64,000 nt of DNA. Origin: Haloarcula sp. CBA1127. Its GTDB lineage: Archaea > Halobacteriota > Halobacteria > Halobacteriales > Haloarculaceae. The position numbers were made by a program, and so were the translations under genes. The stretch covers positions 2,976,001 through 3,040,000 of the forward strand of contig NZ_BCNB01000006.1 in the NCBI RefSeq assembly GCF_001485575.1, written 5' to 3'. Under the pieces are notes generated by a model. That model did not search any database and was not told the DNA's origin. It worked only from the letters and a program-made list of their open reading frames with translations. Shown here one piece after another: positions 8,729 to 15,837 of the stretch. Every line of letters begins with the position of its first letter. The first letter of the stretch is position 1.

Positions 8729-9097
8729 GTGGCACATACATCCGAGTCCAGCGCGCTGTTCGACGGGGAGAGACAGGACTATACGACGGGCAGACACAGT
8801 TCCCGGGAGGACAGTGGGATGGAGAAAGCGCTCTGGTATCTGCTGACGGCGACGCGCGGCGGCGCCAACCGGGCGCGTATCATCGACGCTCTCTCGGACC
8901 GACCGATGAACGCCAACGAACTCGCCGACGAACTCGACGTGGGCTACAAGACGATCAGACACCACATGGAACAGCTAGAGGACCACGACGTGGTCGAATC
9001 CGGCGACGAGGAGTACGCCAAACTCTACTTCCTGACCGATCGGTTCGACAACTACCGCGACACCTTCGAGGAGATAGTGGAGAAGATGGACGAATGA
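8729..9097 (+). CDS. ArsR-like winged-helix regulator (122 aa)
   Basis: A GTG start at 8729 gives 122 residues. After a disordered polar leader of about 30 residues comes a winged HTH (about 32-110) with the helix pair MNANELADELDVGYKTIRHH and the wing segment, matching haloarchaeal ArsR-type regulators. An internal ATG at 8819 would remove the leader without touching the domain, so the start is uncertain, but the TATA-like element favours 8729. It is followed after 28 bases by a small membrane protein. Such HTH-plus-membrane-protein pairs are common in haloarchaea, and the second gene may be the target; this is inference. Confidence 0.75.
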   Translation: MAHTSESSALFDGERQDYTTGRHSSREDSGMEKALWYLLTATRGGANRARIIDALSDRPMNANELADELDVGYKTIRHHMEQLEDHDVVESGDEEYAKLYFLTDRFDNYRDTFEEIVEKMDE

Positions 9098-9125
9098 CGG
9101 AGACAGATGTAGAGAGGTGGCGCTG

Positions 9126-9422
9126 ATGGCGATGGGACCGCTCATCACCGCCGCAGCGGCGCTCGCGGGGCTCAACGTCCTGCTATTGCTCCCGCTGCTT
9201 GGCGTCTGGGTCCGTAACTACGCGACATTCCGGACGGGACTCGTCGCCGGCCTCATCGCCTTCGCCGTCGCGATGCTCACCGAGAACGCCATCGCCGTCT
9301 ACTTCTTCTTCTCGATGCAGAGCTTCTACGCCGGCGACCCACACGTCCAGCAGGCCGTGCTGGTCCTGCGCTCGCTGCAGTTTATCGCCATCGCCGGCCT
9401 GAGCTATACGACGCTCCGGTAA
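9126..9422 (+). CDS. Small three-helix membrane protein partnered with the winged-helix gene
   Basis: The 98-residue product has three hydrophobic stretches (about residues 4-25, 33-57 and 70-95), with few charged residues, so it is an integral membrane protein. A GTG at 9117 is in frame, but a GAGGTG ribosome-binding-like sequence at 9113-9118 is spaced seven bases before ATG 9126, so I prefer 9126. Its closeness to the winged-helix gene suggests one transcript. It looks like the haloarchaeal DUF7521-type proteins, though I am unsure of that assignment. Confidence 0.65.
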   Translation: MAMGPLITAAAALAGLNVLLLLPLLGVWVRNYATFRTGLVAGLIAFAVAMLTENAIAVYFFFSMQSFYAGDPHVQQAVLVLRSLQFIAIAGLSYTTLR

Positions 9423-9480
9423 CCTTCGGGTGGCGGCGACGGTTCGTTTTCGGAGACTCCGTATTGAAACCGTGTTGTCG

Positions 9481-9496
9481 CCCGAACACGTTCGGG
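9481..9496. promoter_or_regulatory. Palindromic operator CCCGAA-CACG-TTCGGG (NarO/DmsR-type site)
   Basis: A perfect 6-4-6 inverted repeat, core CGAA-N4-TTCG at 9483-9494, ends 38 bases (core) before the DUF2249 start at 9533. Nearly the same palindrome occurs at the same distance before the CGCGG gene (13073-13088) and before the regulator gene at 13757. No strong TATA box follows, as expected for an activator-dependent promoter. Confidence 0.75.
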
Positions 9497-9532
9497 ACAA
9501 GCGCCTGACTGGCGGGGACCGTCATCGAACGT

Positions 9533-9766
9533 ATGAGCACAGATCACCAGGAGTCGGTACAGGAACTCGACGTTCGGGACGTCGACGGAGAACCGTTCGA
9601 ACAGATCATGAACGCCCTCGACTCTGTCAGCGAAAGCGAGGCGCTCCGGCTGGTGAACAGCTTCGAACCGGTGCCGCTGTACGACGTCCTCTCGAAGAAG
9701 GGGTACCAGTACGACACGGAACAGGTCGCCGACGAGGAGTGGCACGTCACGATCCGGCCGGAGTGA
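9533..9766 (+). CDS. DUF2249 domain protein (77 aa)
   Basis: The 77-residue protein matches the DUF2249 family: a strand with LDVRD near residues 12-16, a central helix and a beta hairpin ending in EWHVTIRPE. In haloarchaea and denitrifying bacteria such proteins occur next to genes for nitrogen-oxide respiration, but their biochemical job is unknown. It is the first gene after the palindromic operator at 9481-9496 and stops one base before the start of the 12-helix membrane protein, so the two should be co-transcribed. Confidence 0.85.
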   Translation: MSTDHQESVQELDVRDVDGEPFEQIMNALDSVSESEALRLVNSFEPVPLYDVLSKKGYQYDTEQVADEEWHVTIRPE

Positions 9767-9767
9767 G

Positions 9768-10928
9768 ATGCGTCCCGAGCGCGTCTCACGGTGGTTCGTC
9801 ACCGTCAGCGCGCTGTTTTTCGTCAGCTTCCACGCCGCAATGGCGGTCGCCGCGCCCCGCCGCATGGTCGTCACGCTCGGCCTGTACGGGTTCGTCCTGC
9901 ACGTCCTGTTCGGGAAGGCCTACGCGCTCGTGCCGTCGTACTTCGATCGGGACCTCGCGTGGGAACTGGGGCCTGCCGTCCAGTTCCCGCTGTCCGTCCT
10001 CGGCACAACAGGGCTGGCGCTTACACCGCTCGGTCCACCGTGGCTCCGGCCAGTCGGGACTGCGCTCTGGGTCGGCGGCGTCGCGGTGTTTCTCGGGACG
10101 CTGGGGTGGACGGTTCGTGACAATGTCACCGGCGCTGCGACGGGGACCGGCGGTGCGAACGCCCATCGGGAGCCGGTCGACCGAACTGCCAACGTCGCAG
10201 TCCCGATAGCGCTCTGCTACCTCACACTCGCCGCGGGTGGCGCGCTCGCGACCACTGCTGGCTTTGGGTCAGTACTCCCACAGCAACTGTCGCACTTACT
10301 CGCCGCAGGGACAGCCGCGCTGTTCGTCTTCGGCGTCGGCTTCCGGCTGTTTCCCCGGTTCTTGGTCGCTGAAGTACCGCAACCGGTCGTCGTGGTCGTC
10401 GTCGCTGCCGGCGCTGTCGGTCCCGCGCTGCTGGGATTCGGGCTGTTCGACCGGAGACTCCTCCTCACCGGTGGCATCGTCGAAGCTGTCGCAGTCGCGG
10501 GATTCACGCTGTCGTATCTGGTCCTGTTCCTGCGGTCGGAGCGCCGCCGCGTCGGATTCTACGCGGTGCTGGTAGCGGTCGTAGCCGGAGTCGTCGGTAT
10601 CGGACTCGGGCTGGCTCTCGCCGTAACTGGACGGAGCCCGGCGCTGGTCAGCGCACACTATCGGGCGATGCTGGCGGGCTTTCTCGGTCTCACTGTGGTC
10701 GGGGCGGCGTTCCAGTTCTATCCGCCGGCCGTCGGCGTCTGGCCCTACGCTGATGACCGGACGGCGCTGGTAACGATTGGACTGCTCGGTGGTGGGATCG
10801 GCATTCAGCTACTCGGTCTCATCGGTCGGTTCGGCTGGATAAGATCGGTCGGCACAGCGGGTGGCGCCCTCGGCGCACTCCTCTATACGTATCTCCTGTT
10901 GGCGGCGTTCGCTCGTCGATGGCAGTAG
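9768..10928 (+). CDS. Polytopic membrane protein, NnrS / heme-copper-oxidase subunit I-like
   Basis: This 386-residue protein has about twelve hydrophobic helices and almost no soluble domain. Histidines sit inside or at the ends of helices (FHAAM near residue 22, LHVLFGKAY near 44, SHLLAAG, SAHYRAM), with the GF-FxxFPRF type turn, resembling the NnrS family and cytochrome-oxidase-like proteins linked to nitric oxide tolerance and denitrification. The gene begins one base after the DUF2249 stop, giving translational coupling. The palindrome before DUF2249 and the convergent NarO-type regulator gene agree with a role under low oxygen or nitrosative stress. The precise function is inferred, not shown. 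Confidence 0.7.
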   Translation: MRPERVSRWFVTVSALFFVSFHAAMAVAAPRRMVVTLGLYGFVLHVLFGKAYALVPSYFDRDLAWELGPAVQFPLSVLGTTGLALTPLGPPWLRPVGTALWVGGVAVFLGTLGWTVRDNVTGAATGTGGANAHREPVDRTANVAVPIALCYLTLAAGGALATTAGFGSVLPQQLSHLLAAGTAALFVFGVGFRLFPRFLVAEVPQPVVVVVVAAGAVGPALLGFGLFDRRLLLTGGIVEAVAVAGFTLSYLVLFLRSERRRVGFYAVLVAVVAGVVGIGLGLALAVTGRSPALVSAHYRAMLAGFLGLTVVGAAFQFYPPAVGVWPYADDRTALVTIGLLGGGIGIQLLGLIGRFGWIRSVGTAGGALGALLYTYLLLAAFARRWQ

Positions 10929-10943
10929 TAGCGACGGCGTGGC

Positions 10944-11591
10944 CTACTCCGCGATGATGCTGTCGAGCAGTTTCGTCTGGGCCGCGGCAAGGTGTTCCGC
11001 GAACGTCGAGACGGAGATGTCCAGTTCCGACGCCACGTCGCCGGCGTTGGCCCCTTTCGGATACTCGAAGTACCCCATTTCGACAGCGGTTTCGAGCACC
11101 TCCTGCTGCCGGTCGGTGAGTTTACTTCGGTCGACGAGAATCGAGTCCACCGGGTCAACGTCGCCGTTCCGCCGCATCGATCGGAGCGAGACGCCGTCGT
11201 ACAGTTCCTTCAGCCGTGTCACGATAGCGCGCACCCGGTCGACATCGGGAGCGTGGAAGGTCAAGTGGAGCTGACCGCCCTCGGCGCGGATATCCGCGAC
11301 CGGACAGTCGTATGTTTCGACCGCCTCGCAGACGCACTCAGTTCGCGACCGGGAGAACTGGTAGCGGGCCCCGTTACCCGTCGCGAACACCTTGTCCATG
11401 TCCTCCCGGGCCTCGATTGCTCCCTCGTCAGTGCCCGTCGCGGTGAACTCTTCGATGACTTGCCCGTCTGCATCTGGGCTGCTTCGGGCGACGTCGGTCA
11501 CGGCCGCGCCCGCCTCGTCCGAGACGCTCGCCACCGGACAGGCTCCAGGGGTGTCGACCGACAGCTCCACTCTAATGCCGGAGTCGCTCAT
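10944..11591 (-). CDS. narO-like: NarO/DmsR-type bat-HTH regulator with cysteine motif
   Basis: The 215-residue protein has the N-terminal cysteine pattern C18-X67-C86-X-C88-X7-C96, which fits the CXnCXCX7C pattern I recall for NarO, the haloarchaeal regulator of denitrification and DMSO respiration genes. The cysteines probably bind an iron-sulfur cluster or otherwise sense redox state. The C-terminal part (about 155-212, LTDRQQEVLETAVEMGYFEYP followed by the HTH) is the bacterio-opsin-activator HTH_10 domain. It is convergent with the membrane-protein gene and lies beside the rSAM/CGCGG pair. Palindromes near three neighbouring genes are plausible binding sites. No palindrome precedes this gene, so it may be expressed constitutively. 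Confidence 0.85.
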   Translation of the reverse strand: MSDSGIRVELSVDTPGACPVASVSDEAGAAVTDVARSSPDADGQVIEEFTATGTDEGAIEAREDMDKVFATGNGARYQFSRSRTECVCEAVETYDCPVADIRAEGGQLHLTFHAPDVDRVRAIVTRLKELYDGVSLRSMRRNGDVDPVDSILVDRSKLTDRQQEVLETAVEMGYFEYPKGANAGDVASELDISVSTFAEHLAAAQTKLLDSIIAE

Positions 11592-11656
11592 ATAAGTTAC
11601 TGTGAGACCACATTACAAAACGGGCGAGGCGCGTTCCCACGGAGTGAAAAACCCCC

Positions 11657-12730
11657 TCAATCTGCTGGGTGCTGATCGGGAACCGATCCCTCGAACCCAT
11701 CCGGCTGGTAGTCACACAGCGGGTCCGCAGCCAGTGGGTCCCCTGTCGTCGCATACGCCCGCGACCGGCTGCCGCCACAGACTGTTCGGTATCGACAGGC
11801 CCCGCATTTGCCCGTCAGCGCGTCATCATCCCTGAGTTGCTGGAACAGGGATGACTCCCGGTAGATGTCCACGACGCTTTCCTCGCGGACACTGCCCGCC
11901 GATTTCGGCAAGAATCCGGAGGGGAACACCTCGCCGGTGTGGCTCACGAAGGCGAATCCCTTGCCAGCGCGAATGCCCATCCGGCGTTTGAGCCCGCTGG
12001 CCCCCTCCTCCTGATTCTGCATCGCGACGCGCCGGTAGTGGGGCGCTTCAGTCGTCTTGAGGCCGAACGGGGCCTCGTCGCTGACCTCGTGGAGCCACGA
12101 CAGCACGCGCTCCGCTCGCTCGGGATCAATCGGCGTCAACACTCGCCCGCGGCCGACCGGAACGAGGAAAAATACCGACCACAGCACCGCGTCGAGGTCC
12201 GCAACGAGGTCCCGGATAGCCGGCAGTTGCTCAACCGTCTCAGCACAGACGGTAGTGTTGATCTGCAGTGGAATGTCGAGGTCACGAGCCGCCTCGGCGG
12301 CCTCCATCGTCGCCTCGAAGCTCCCGGATTCGCCCCGGAAGGTATCGTGAGACTCGCTGTCGCCGCCGTCGATGGACAGGGCCAGCCGCCGGAGTCCGGC
12401 GTCGTCGAGTTCGATCAGTCGGTCTCGCGTGATGGAGTTCGTCCCGCTGGGGGTCAGCGTCATCCGAAGTCCCTGCTCGGTCCCGTAGTCGACGAGTTCC
12501 GGGAGGTCCTCGCGGGCGAGCGGGTCGCCACCAGAGAGGACGACCAGCTGGCCGTCACCGAAGTCGCGGGCCTGGTCCAGCAGCGCCTTCCCCTCCGCCG
12601 TCGAGAGCTCGTCGGGATGGCGGCGCGGCTGTGCGTCGGCCCGGCAGTGCTTGCACGCCAGTTCGCAGGCCTGGGTCACCTCCCAGATCAGCACCAGCGG
12701 CTGCTCGTCGAGATCGAGTTTCCCGCGCAT
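11657..12730 (-). CDS. Radical SAM/SPASM enzyme, TIGR04053-like
   Basis: The 357-residue enzyme starts with a radical SAM core: C22-X3-C26-X2-C29 for the SAM-binding [4Fe-4S] cluster, the GGDPL motif near residue 67 and a TIM-barrel body. The C-terminal SPASM region has CGACRYRTVCGG and a further Cys near DPLCDY, which would hold auxiliary clusters. The overall pattern, including the LWSVFFLVPVGRG segment, fits the TIGR04053 group of SPASM enzymes linked to peptide maturation. Its start codon follows the stop of the CGCGG peptide gene with no gap, so they form one operon. The likely role is modification of that peptide, but relatives in this superfamily also act in haem d1 or siroheme-derived haem synthesis. 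Confidence 0.88.
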   Translation of the reverse strand: MRGKLDLDEQPLVLIWEVTQACELACKHCRADAQPRRHPDELSTAEGKALLDQARDFGDGQLVVLSGGDPLAREDLPELVDYGTEQGLRMTLTPSGTNSITRDRLIELDDAGLRRLALSIDGGDSESHDTFRGESGSFEATMEAAEAARDLDIPLQINTTVCAETVEQLPAIRDLVADLDAVLWSVFFLVPVGRGRVLTPIDPERAERVLSWLHEVSDEAPFGLKTTEAPHYRRVAMQNQEEGASGLKRRMGIRAGKGFAFVSHTGEVFPSGFLPKSAGSVREESVVDIYRESSLFQQLRDDDALTGKCGACRYRTVCGGSRSRAYATTGDPLAADPLCDYQPDGFEGSVPDQHPAD

Positions 12731-13036
12731 CTATGCCTCCCTGTGGACGCGGGTGACGTGGCCCCCACAGCCACACTGCTGGACGTACTCCGTTGTGATC
12801 GTATCACCGAATGCTTCCTCCAGCGCGTCGAACAGATAGGTTTCCGGGTGGCCGTGGTCGGCGTGGCTCACCAGATTGACGTGGTTCCCAGCCGTCGTCA
12901 TCTCGACGGCGTCGATGGCCTGTTCGACGACCACGTCGGGGTCCTCGGCGTGTGCGGGCGTCTCCAGGTTCGCCGACCAGGAGTTGTCGTGAACCTCGGT
13001 TGTCACCGGCGGCACGTCCTCGTGGGAATGGCTCAT
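12731..13036 (-). CDS. CGCGG-motif small protein, candidate rSAM-modified peptide (RiPP-like)
   Basis: The product has 101 residues. It begins with a His- and acid-rich leader-like region, has a helical middle part, and ends with the motif CGCGG at residues 88-92 followed by nine residues (HVTRVHREA). Such proteins next to SPASM enzymes are named CGCGG-family rSAM-modified peptides; the chemistry is unknown. I chose the ATG at 13036 rather than 13141 because the palindromic operator at 13073-13088 lies inside the longer frame. The rSAM gene starts directly after the stop codon. A role in oxygen-poor metabolism or metal binding by the two Cys and many His is speculative. Confidence 0.82.
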   Translation of the reverse strand: MSHSHEDVPPVTTEVHDNSWSANLETPAHAEDPDVVVEQAIDAVEMTTAGNHVNLVSHADHGHPETYLFDALEEAFGDTITTEYVQQCGCGGHVTRVHREA

Positions 13037-13072
13037 ATGTACCGGTTGACGGCGGGCGTCCCTCGGTCCTCT

Positions 13073-13088
13073 CCCGAAGATGTTCGGG
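13073..13088. promoter_or_regulatory. Palindromic operator CCCGAA-GATG-TTCGGG before the CGCGG/rSAM operon
   Basis: The 6-4-6 inverted repeat has perfect arms; its core at 13075-13086 ends 38 bases before the minus-strand start at 13036, exactly as for the site before DUF2249. It is the best candidate for NarO-like control of the CGCGG-rSAM operon. Confidence 0.75.
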
Positions 13089-13149
13089 CCATTATACACA
13101 ACGGATTGCGGAGAGGAATTCGTCCGAACAGCCCCAATCACACGTAGTG

Positions 13150-13563
13150 CTACGTCACCTGTTCGACGAGCCAGTCGAACTGCTTGTTCAGTTCCTTCTT
13201 GCGCTGTCGCGAGATAACGGTCGAATCGATCATCTCGCCGAGCACCGGGAGGTCGAGCGCGCTGTACTCCGTCGTCGCCGTGACTTCGGTCCCTCCCTCG
13301 ACGGCCTCGACCGTGTATTCTGTCATCATCGACTCGAAGATGCCCTGCCGTTGCTCGTACCGCAGCACTGCGTCGGTCTCCACGATTTCGAGGTCCAGTT
13401 CGATTTCAAAGAGTCCGACGCGGTTCGTGATGCCGAGGTCGTCGCCGTCGAGTGTCACCTCATCGAACCCTGCCGCAAGCATAAACGGCTCCACATTAGT
13501 TATGAGGGCAGTGACTGTTTCTGGATCGGCCGGGACCGTCCGAGTCAGTGAGACGCGCTCCAT
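13150..13563 (-). CDS. SRPBCC-fold protein (START-like, 137 aa)
   Basis: The sequence reads as a helix-grip SRPBCC (polyketide cyclase/START-like) protein: a first strand with VSLTRTV, a helix after PADPETV, alternating strands in the middle and a long C-terminal helix with RQRKKELNKQFDWLVEQ. These bind hydrophobic ligands; no ligand can be named. I chose ATG 13563; the longer frame from 13602 adds 13 residues and nearly reaches a degenerate operator at 13606-13617. The gene diverges from the bat-type regulator at 13757 and shares a 193-base intergenic region with it. Confidence 0.75.
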   Translation of the reverse strand: MERVSLTRTVPADPETVTALITNVEPFMLAAGFDEVTLDGDDLGITNRVGLFEIELDLEIVETDAVLRYEQRQGIFESMMTEYTVEAVEGGTEVTATTEYSALDLPVLGEMIDSTVISRQRKKELNKQFDWLVEQVT

Positions 13564-13605
13564 ACCAGACGGCCAGTGGCCGGCGGAATAAGCGTTCGCC
13601 ATACC

Positions 13606-13617
13606 CGGAGATGTTCG
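13606..13617. promoter_or_regulatory. Degenerate CGAA-N4-TTCG-like site before the SRPBCC gene
   Basis: CGGAGATGTTCG differs at one arm base from the palindrome core seen before the CGCGG gene. It lies 42 bases before the preferred start of the minus-strand SRPBCC gene. One mismatch makes chance occurrence possible. Confidence 0.35.
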
Positions 13618-13700
13618 ACGCTGTGGTTTTGACCGGCTTAGCCTCGTGTTGACAGCGTGTGACAGTACGCCCCAAGTTTCTTATTCTCACCCAAACTAAA

Positions 13701-13712
13701 CGAACATGTTCG
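13701..13712. promoter_or_regulatory. Palindromic operator CGAACATGTTCG before the bat-HTH gene
   Basis: This 12-base sequence is a perfect palindrome and the third CGAA-N4-TTCG site in a 4.3 kb stretch. It lies 44 bases before the start at 13757, and a TATA-like GAATATATTC follows at 13737-13746. It could also affect the divergent SRPBCC gene. Confidence 0.7.
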
Positions 13713-13756
13713 GGAATATCGCCGCGGGGGTTGGGCGAATATATTCGGATACACCA

Positions 13757-14392
13757 ATGCCACACGCTGAACTCACGCTCACGATTCCGGATGAAATCTG
13801 GATCGGCGACGTCTCACGAGCGTACGACGACGCGACGTTTCGCATCCTGTCTGCGCTCCCAGGCGAGGACTCCGGTGTCGGGTTAGCGGAGATCACATCG
13901 GACGACCTCCCAGCGGTTCTCCGTGATATCGAAAATCGCGAGTCGGTCACGACTCTTGAGATACTCTCTCACCGGGACGACAGCGCACTGGTGCAGTTCG
14001 AGACTTCGATGCCACTCCTGCTCTTCCCGGTGCAGGGCTCGGGTGTCCCGCTTGAGATGCCGTTTACCCTGTCCAACGGCGAGGCTGTCTGGGAGATATC
14101 AGCGCCACAGGAGCGACTCTCCGAACTCGGCGAGCAACTGGAGGAGTTCGGCATCTCCTTCAGCGTCGACCGTATCCAGCAACACCTCGAAACCGAGCAG
14201 GTGCTCACCGAGAGCCAACTGGAACTGGTACAGGAGGCCATCGACGCGGGCTACTACGACACGCCGCGGGAGTGCTCGCTGACGGAACTGGCGGACCGCG
14301 TCGGTATCGCGAAGTCGACCTGCAGTGAAACCCTCCACCGCGCGGAGGAGCAGATCCTGAAACAGTTCGTCTCGGACCTCCCCGCGCGGTGA
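13757..14392 (+). CDS. bat-type HTH_10 regulator (211 aa)
   Basis: The C-terminal region (about residues 148-205, LTESQLELVQEAIDAGYYDTP then an HTH ending in LHRAEEQILKQFV) is the bacterio-opsin-activator HTH_10 domain. The N-terminal 140 residues form the mixed alpha/beta domain found before it in many haloarchaeal regulators. Unlike the regulator at 10944-11591 it lacks the CXnCXCX7C redox motif. I chose ATG 13757 because the upstream in-frame ATG at 13706 lies inside the palindrome CGAACATGTTCG. It may therefore be a second-tier regulator controlled by the NarO-like protein; that hierarchy is inference. Confidence 0.8.
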   Translation: MPHAELTLTIPDEIWIGDVSRAYDDATFRILSALPGEDSGVGLAEITSDDLPAVLRDIENRESVTTLEILSHRDDSALVQFETSMPLLLFPVQGSGVPLEMPFTLSNGEAVWEISAPQERLSELGEQLEEFGISFSVDRIQQHLETEQVLTESQLELVQEAIDAGYYDTPRECSLTELADRVGIAKSTCSETLHRAEEQILKQFVSDLPAR

Positions 14393-14439
14393 GGGTAAGT
14401 CGAAGCGCGTAATACGCGCCTCTGAGAGAGGTACGACAT

Positions 14440-15003
14440 ATGAGTTCCGACGCGGTTGACGAGACGCACGAAAACGCCCGACAAGAGATTATCGCGGTGG
14501 ACGCCGACGACAACGCGGAGGGGCTGGTCAATCGGCTCGATGCCCACACCGGCGAGGGTGTTCGCCACCGCGCGTTCACTGCCCTGCTGTTCGACGAGAA
14601 CGACCGGATTCTGCTCGCCCAGCGCGCGTCGAACAAACGCCTCTGGGATACACACTGGGACGGCACCGTCGCCTCCCACCCTGTCGAGGGCCAGACGCAG
14701 GTCGAAGCCACCGAGGTGCGACTCGAAGAGGAACTGGGCATCGACCCCTCGCAGTACCAGAACCTCCGCGTGACCGACCGGTTCGAGTACAAACGCTACT
14801 ACGAGAACGCCGGTCTCGAATGGGAAGTCTGTGCGGTCCTGCAGGCCACACTCCACGACACCTCGCTGGAACCGAACCCCGAGGAGGTCGACGGCCTCAT
14901 GTGGGTCCCCTACGAGCGACTCCGGGAACACCCCGAGTACTACCGTCAGCTCCGCCTCTGCCCCTGGTTCGAGATCGCGATGCGCCGGGACGAAGAACGG
15001 TAA
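14440..15003 (+). CDS. idi: Isopentenyl-diphosphate delta-isomerase, type I
   Basis: This 187-residue Nudix-fold protein matches type I IPP isomerase, which interconverts IPP and DMAPP for archaeal lipid and carotenoid synthesis. Metal ligands equivalent to the bacterial enzyme are visible: His36 (AHT), His43 (RHRAF), His80 (ASHP) and the Glu pair in the GLEWEVC segment. The Nudix box region EATEVRLEEELG is present. The catalytic Cys that normally precedes the GHP/SHP histidine is Ala78 here (WDGTVASHP), a notable departure. The gene stands just after the bat-type regulator, with a separate TATA-like AATACG upstream. Archaea often also have a type II isomerase, which might carry the main activity. 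Confidence 0.85.
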   Translation: MSSDAVDETHENARQEIIAVDADDNAEGLVNRLDAHTGEGVRHRAFTALLFDENDRILLAQRASNKRLWDTHWDGTVASHPVEGQTQVEATEVRLEEELGIDPSQYQNLRVTDRFEYKRYYENAGLEWEVCAVLQATLHDTSLEPNPEEVDGLMWVPYERLREHPEYYRQLRLCPWFEIAMRRDEER

Positions 15004-15011
15004 CGCCGACG

Positions 15012-15256
15012 CCTCGACGCGACGGTGTACGCCGGCGCTCGGGGAGTCACTAGCAGCGCAGTCTGCAGGCATTGCAGTGACGCCACCCCGACCCGTTTCC
15101 TTTTCGGCCCCGCCGCCTAACGCCGGGTATGGACGTTCCGCTGTACGACTCTCTCGACGGACAAGTCGTACTCGTCACCGGCGCTACGCGGGGCATCGGG
15201 AAGGCAATCGCCGACGGGCTGGTCGACCTCGACGCGACGGTGTACGCCGGCGCTCG
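15012..15256 (+). repeat. 30-base fragment of the SDR gene copied into the idi-SDR spacer
   Basis: A 30-base segment at 15012-15041, just after the idi stop, is identical to 15227-15256 inside the following SDR gene, 215 bases away. The first copy appears to be non-coding. It resembles the duplication at the thiolase 3' end. Confidence 0.88.
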
Positions 15257-15827
15257 CGATACCGACGACATCGGGGCTACGGACCGACACGCTATCGAAC
15301 TCGATGTGACCAACGACGACGGGATGGTCGCCGCGGTGGACCGCATCGAGCGCGAGCAGGGCCGGCTCGACGTGCTGGTCAACAACGCCGGCGTGATGGA
15401 CTCACGGGAACCGCTGGACGAGATGCCGACCGACGTTATCGACCACACCCTCGACACGAACCTCCGAGGAGCGGTGCTCATGACGAAGTACGCCCTCCCG
15501 CTGTTGCTGGCTGAGGCGGGCGGCCGCGTCGTCACCATGGCCTCTGGGCTGGGCGCCATCACCGAGAGCCAATCGGGCGGCACACCGGCCTACCGCATCT
15601 CGAAGACCGGCGTCAACGGGCTGACGAAGTACCTCGACGGCGAGTACGCGGCCGACGGTCTCGTCGCCAACTCGGTGTGTCCGGGCTACGTCCAGACGGA
15701 CATGACCGAAGGGAGTGCCCCACGAACGCCCGAAAAAGGGGCTGAGACGCCAGTGTGGCTCGCTCGCTTCCAACCCGACGCGCCGAGCGGGCGGTTCTGG
15801 CGCGACAAGGCTGAAATCGAGTGGTAG
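15129..15827 (+). CDS. Short-chain dehydrogenase/reductase (SDR)
   Basis: The 232-residue protein is a classical SDR. It has the cofactor motif TGATRGIG near residue 18, the NNAG motif near 86, catalytic Ser, then YRISK with Tyr and Lys around residue 155, and the PGYVQTDM loop. It oxidises or reduces an alcohol/carbonyl pair with NAD(P)(H). An acidic residue at the end of the second strand is not obvious, so cofactor preference is open. It is transcribed toward the histidine kinase at 15838, whose stop lies 11 bases away on the other strand. Confidence 0.88.
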   Translation: MDVPLYDSLDGQVVLVTGATRGIGKAIADGLVDLDATVYAGARDTDDIGATDRHAIELDVTNDDGMVAAVDRIEREQGRLDVLVNNAGVMDSREPLDEMPTDVIDHTLDTNLRGAVLMTKYALPLLLAEAGGRVVTMASGLGAITESQSGGTPAYRISKTGVNGLTKYLDGEYAADGLVANSVCPGYVQTDMTEGSAPRTPEKGAETPVWLARFQPDAPSGRFWRDKAEIEW

Positions 15828-15837
15828 GCAGCCGGGA

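Noticed and set aside
13037..13141. Longer CGCGG protein starting at 13141
   Set aside because: The added 35 residues cover the palindromic operator at 13073-13088 and read as non-protein sequence.
13706..13756. Upstream ATG at 13706 as start of the bat-type regulator
   Set aside because: It lies inside the perfect palindrome at 13701-13712 and would add a leader not seen in the family; 13757 fits better.
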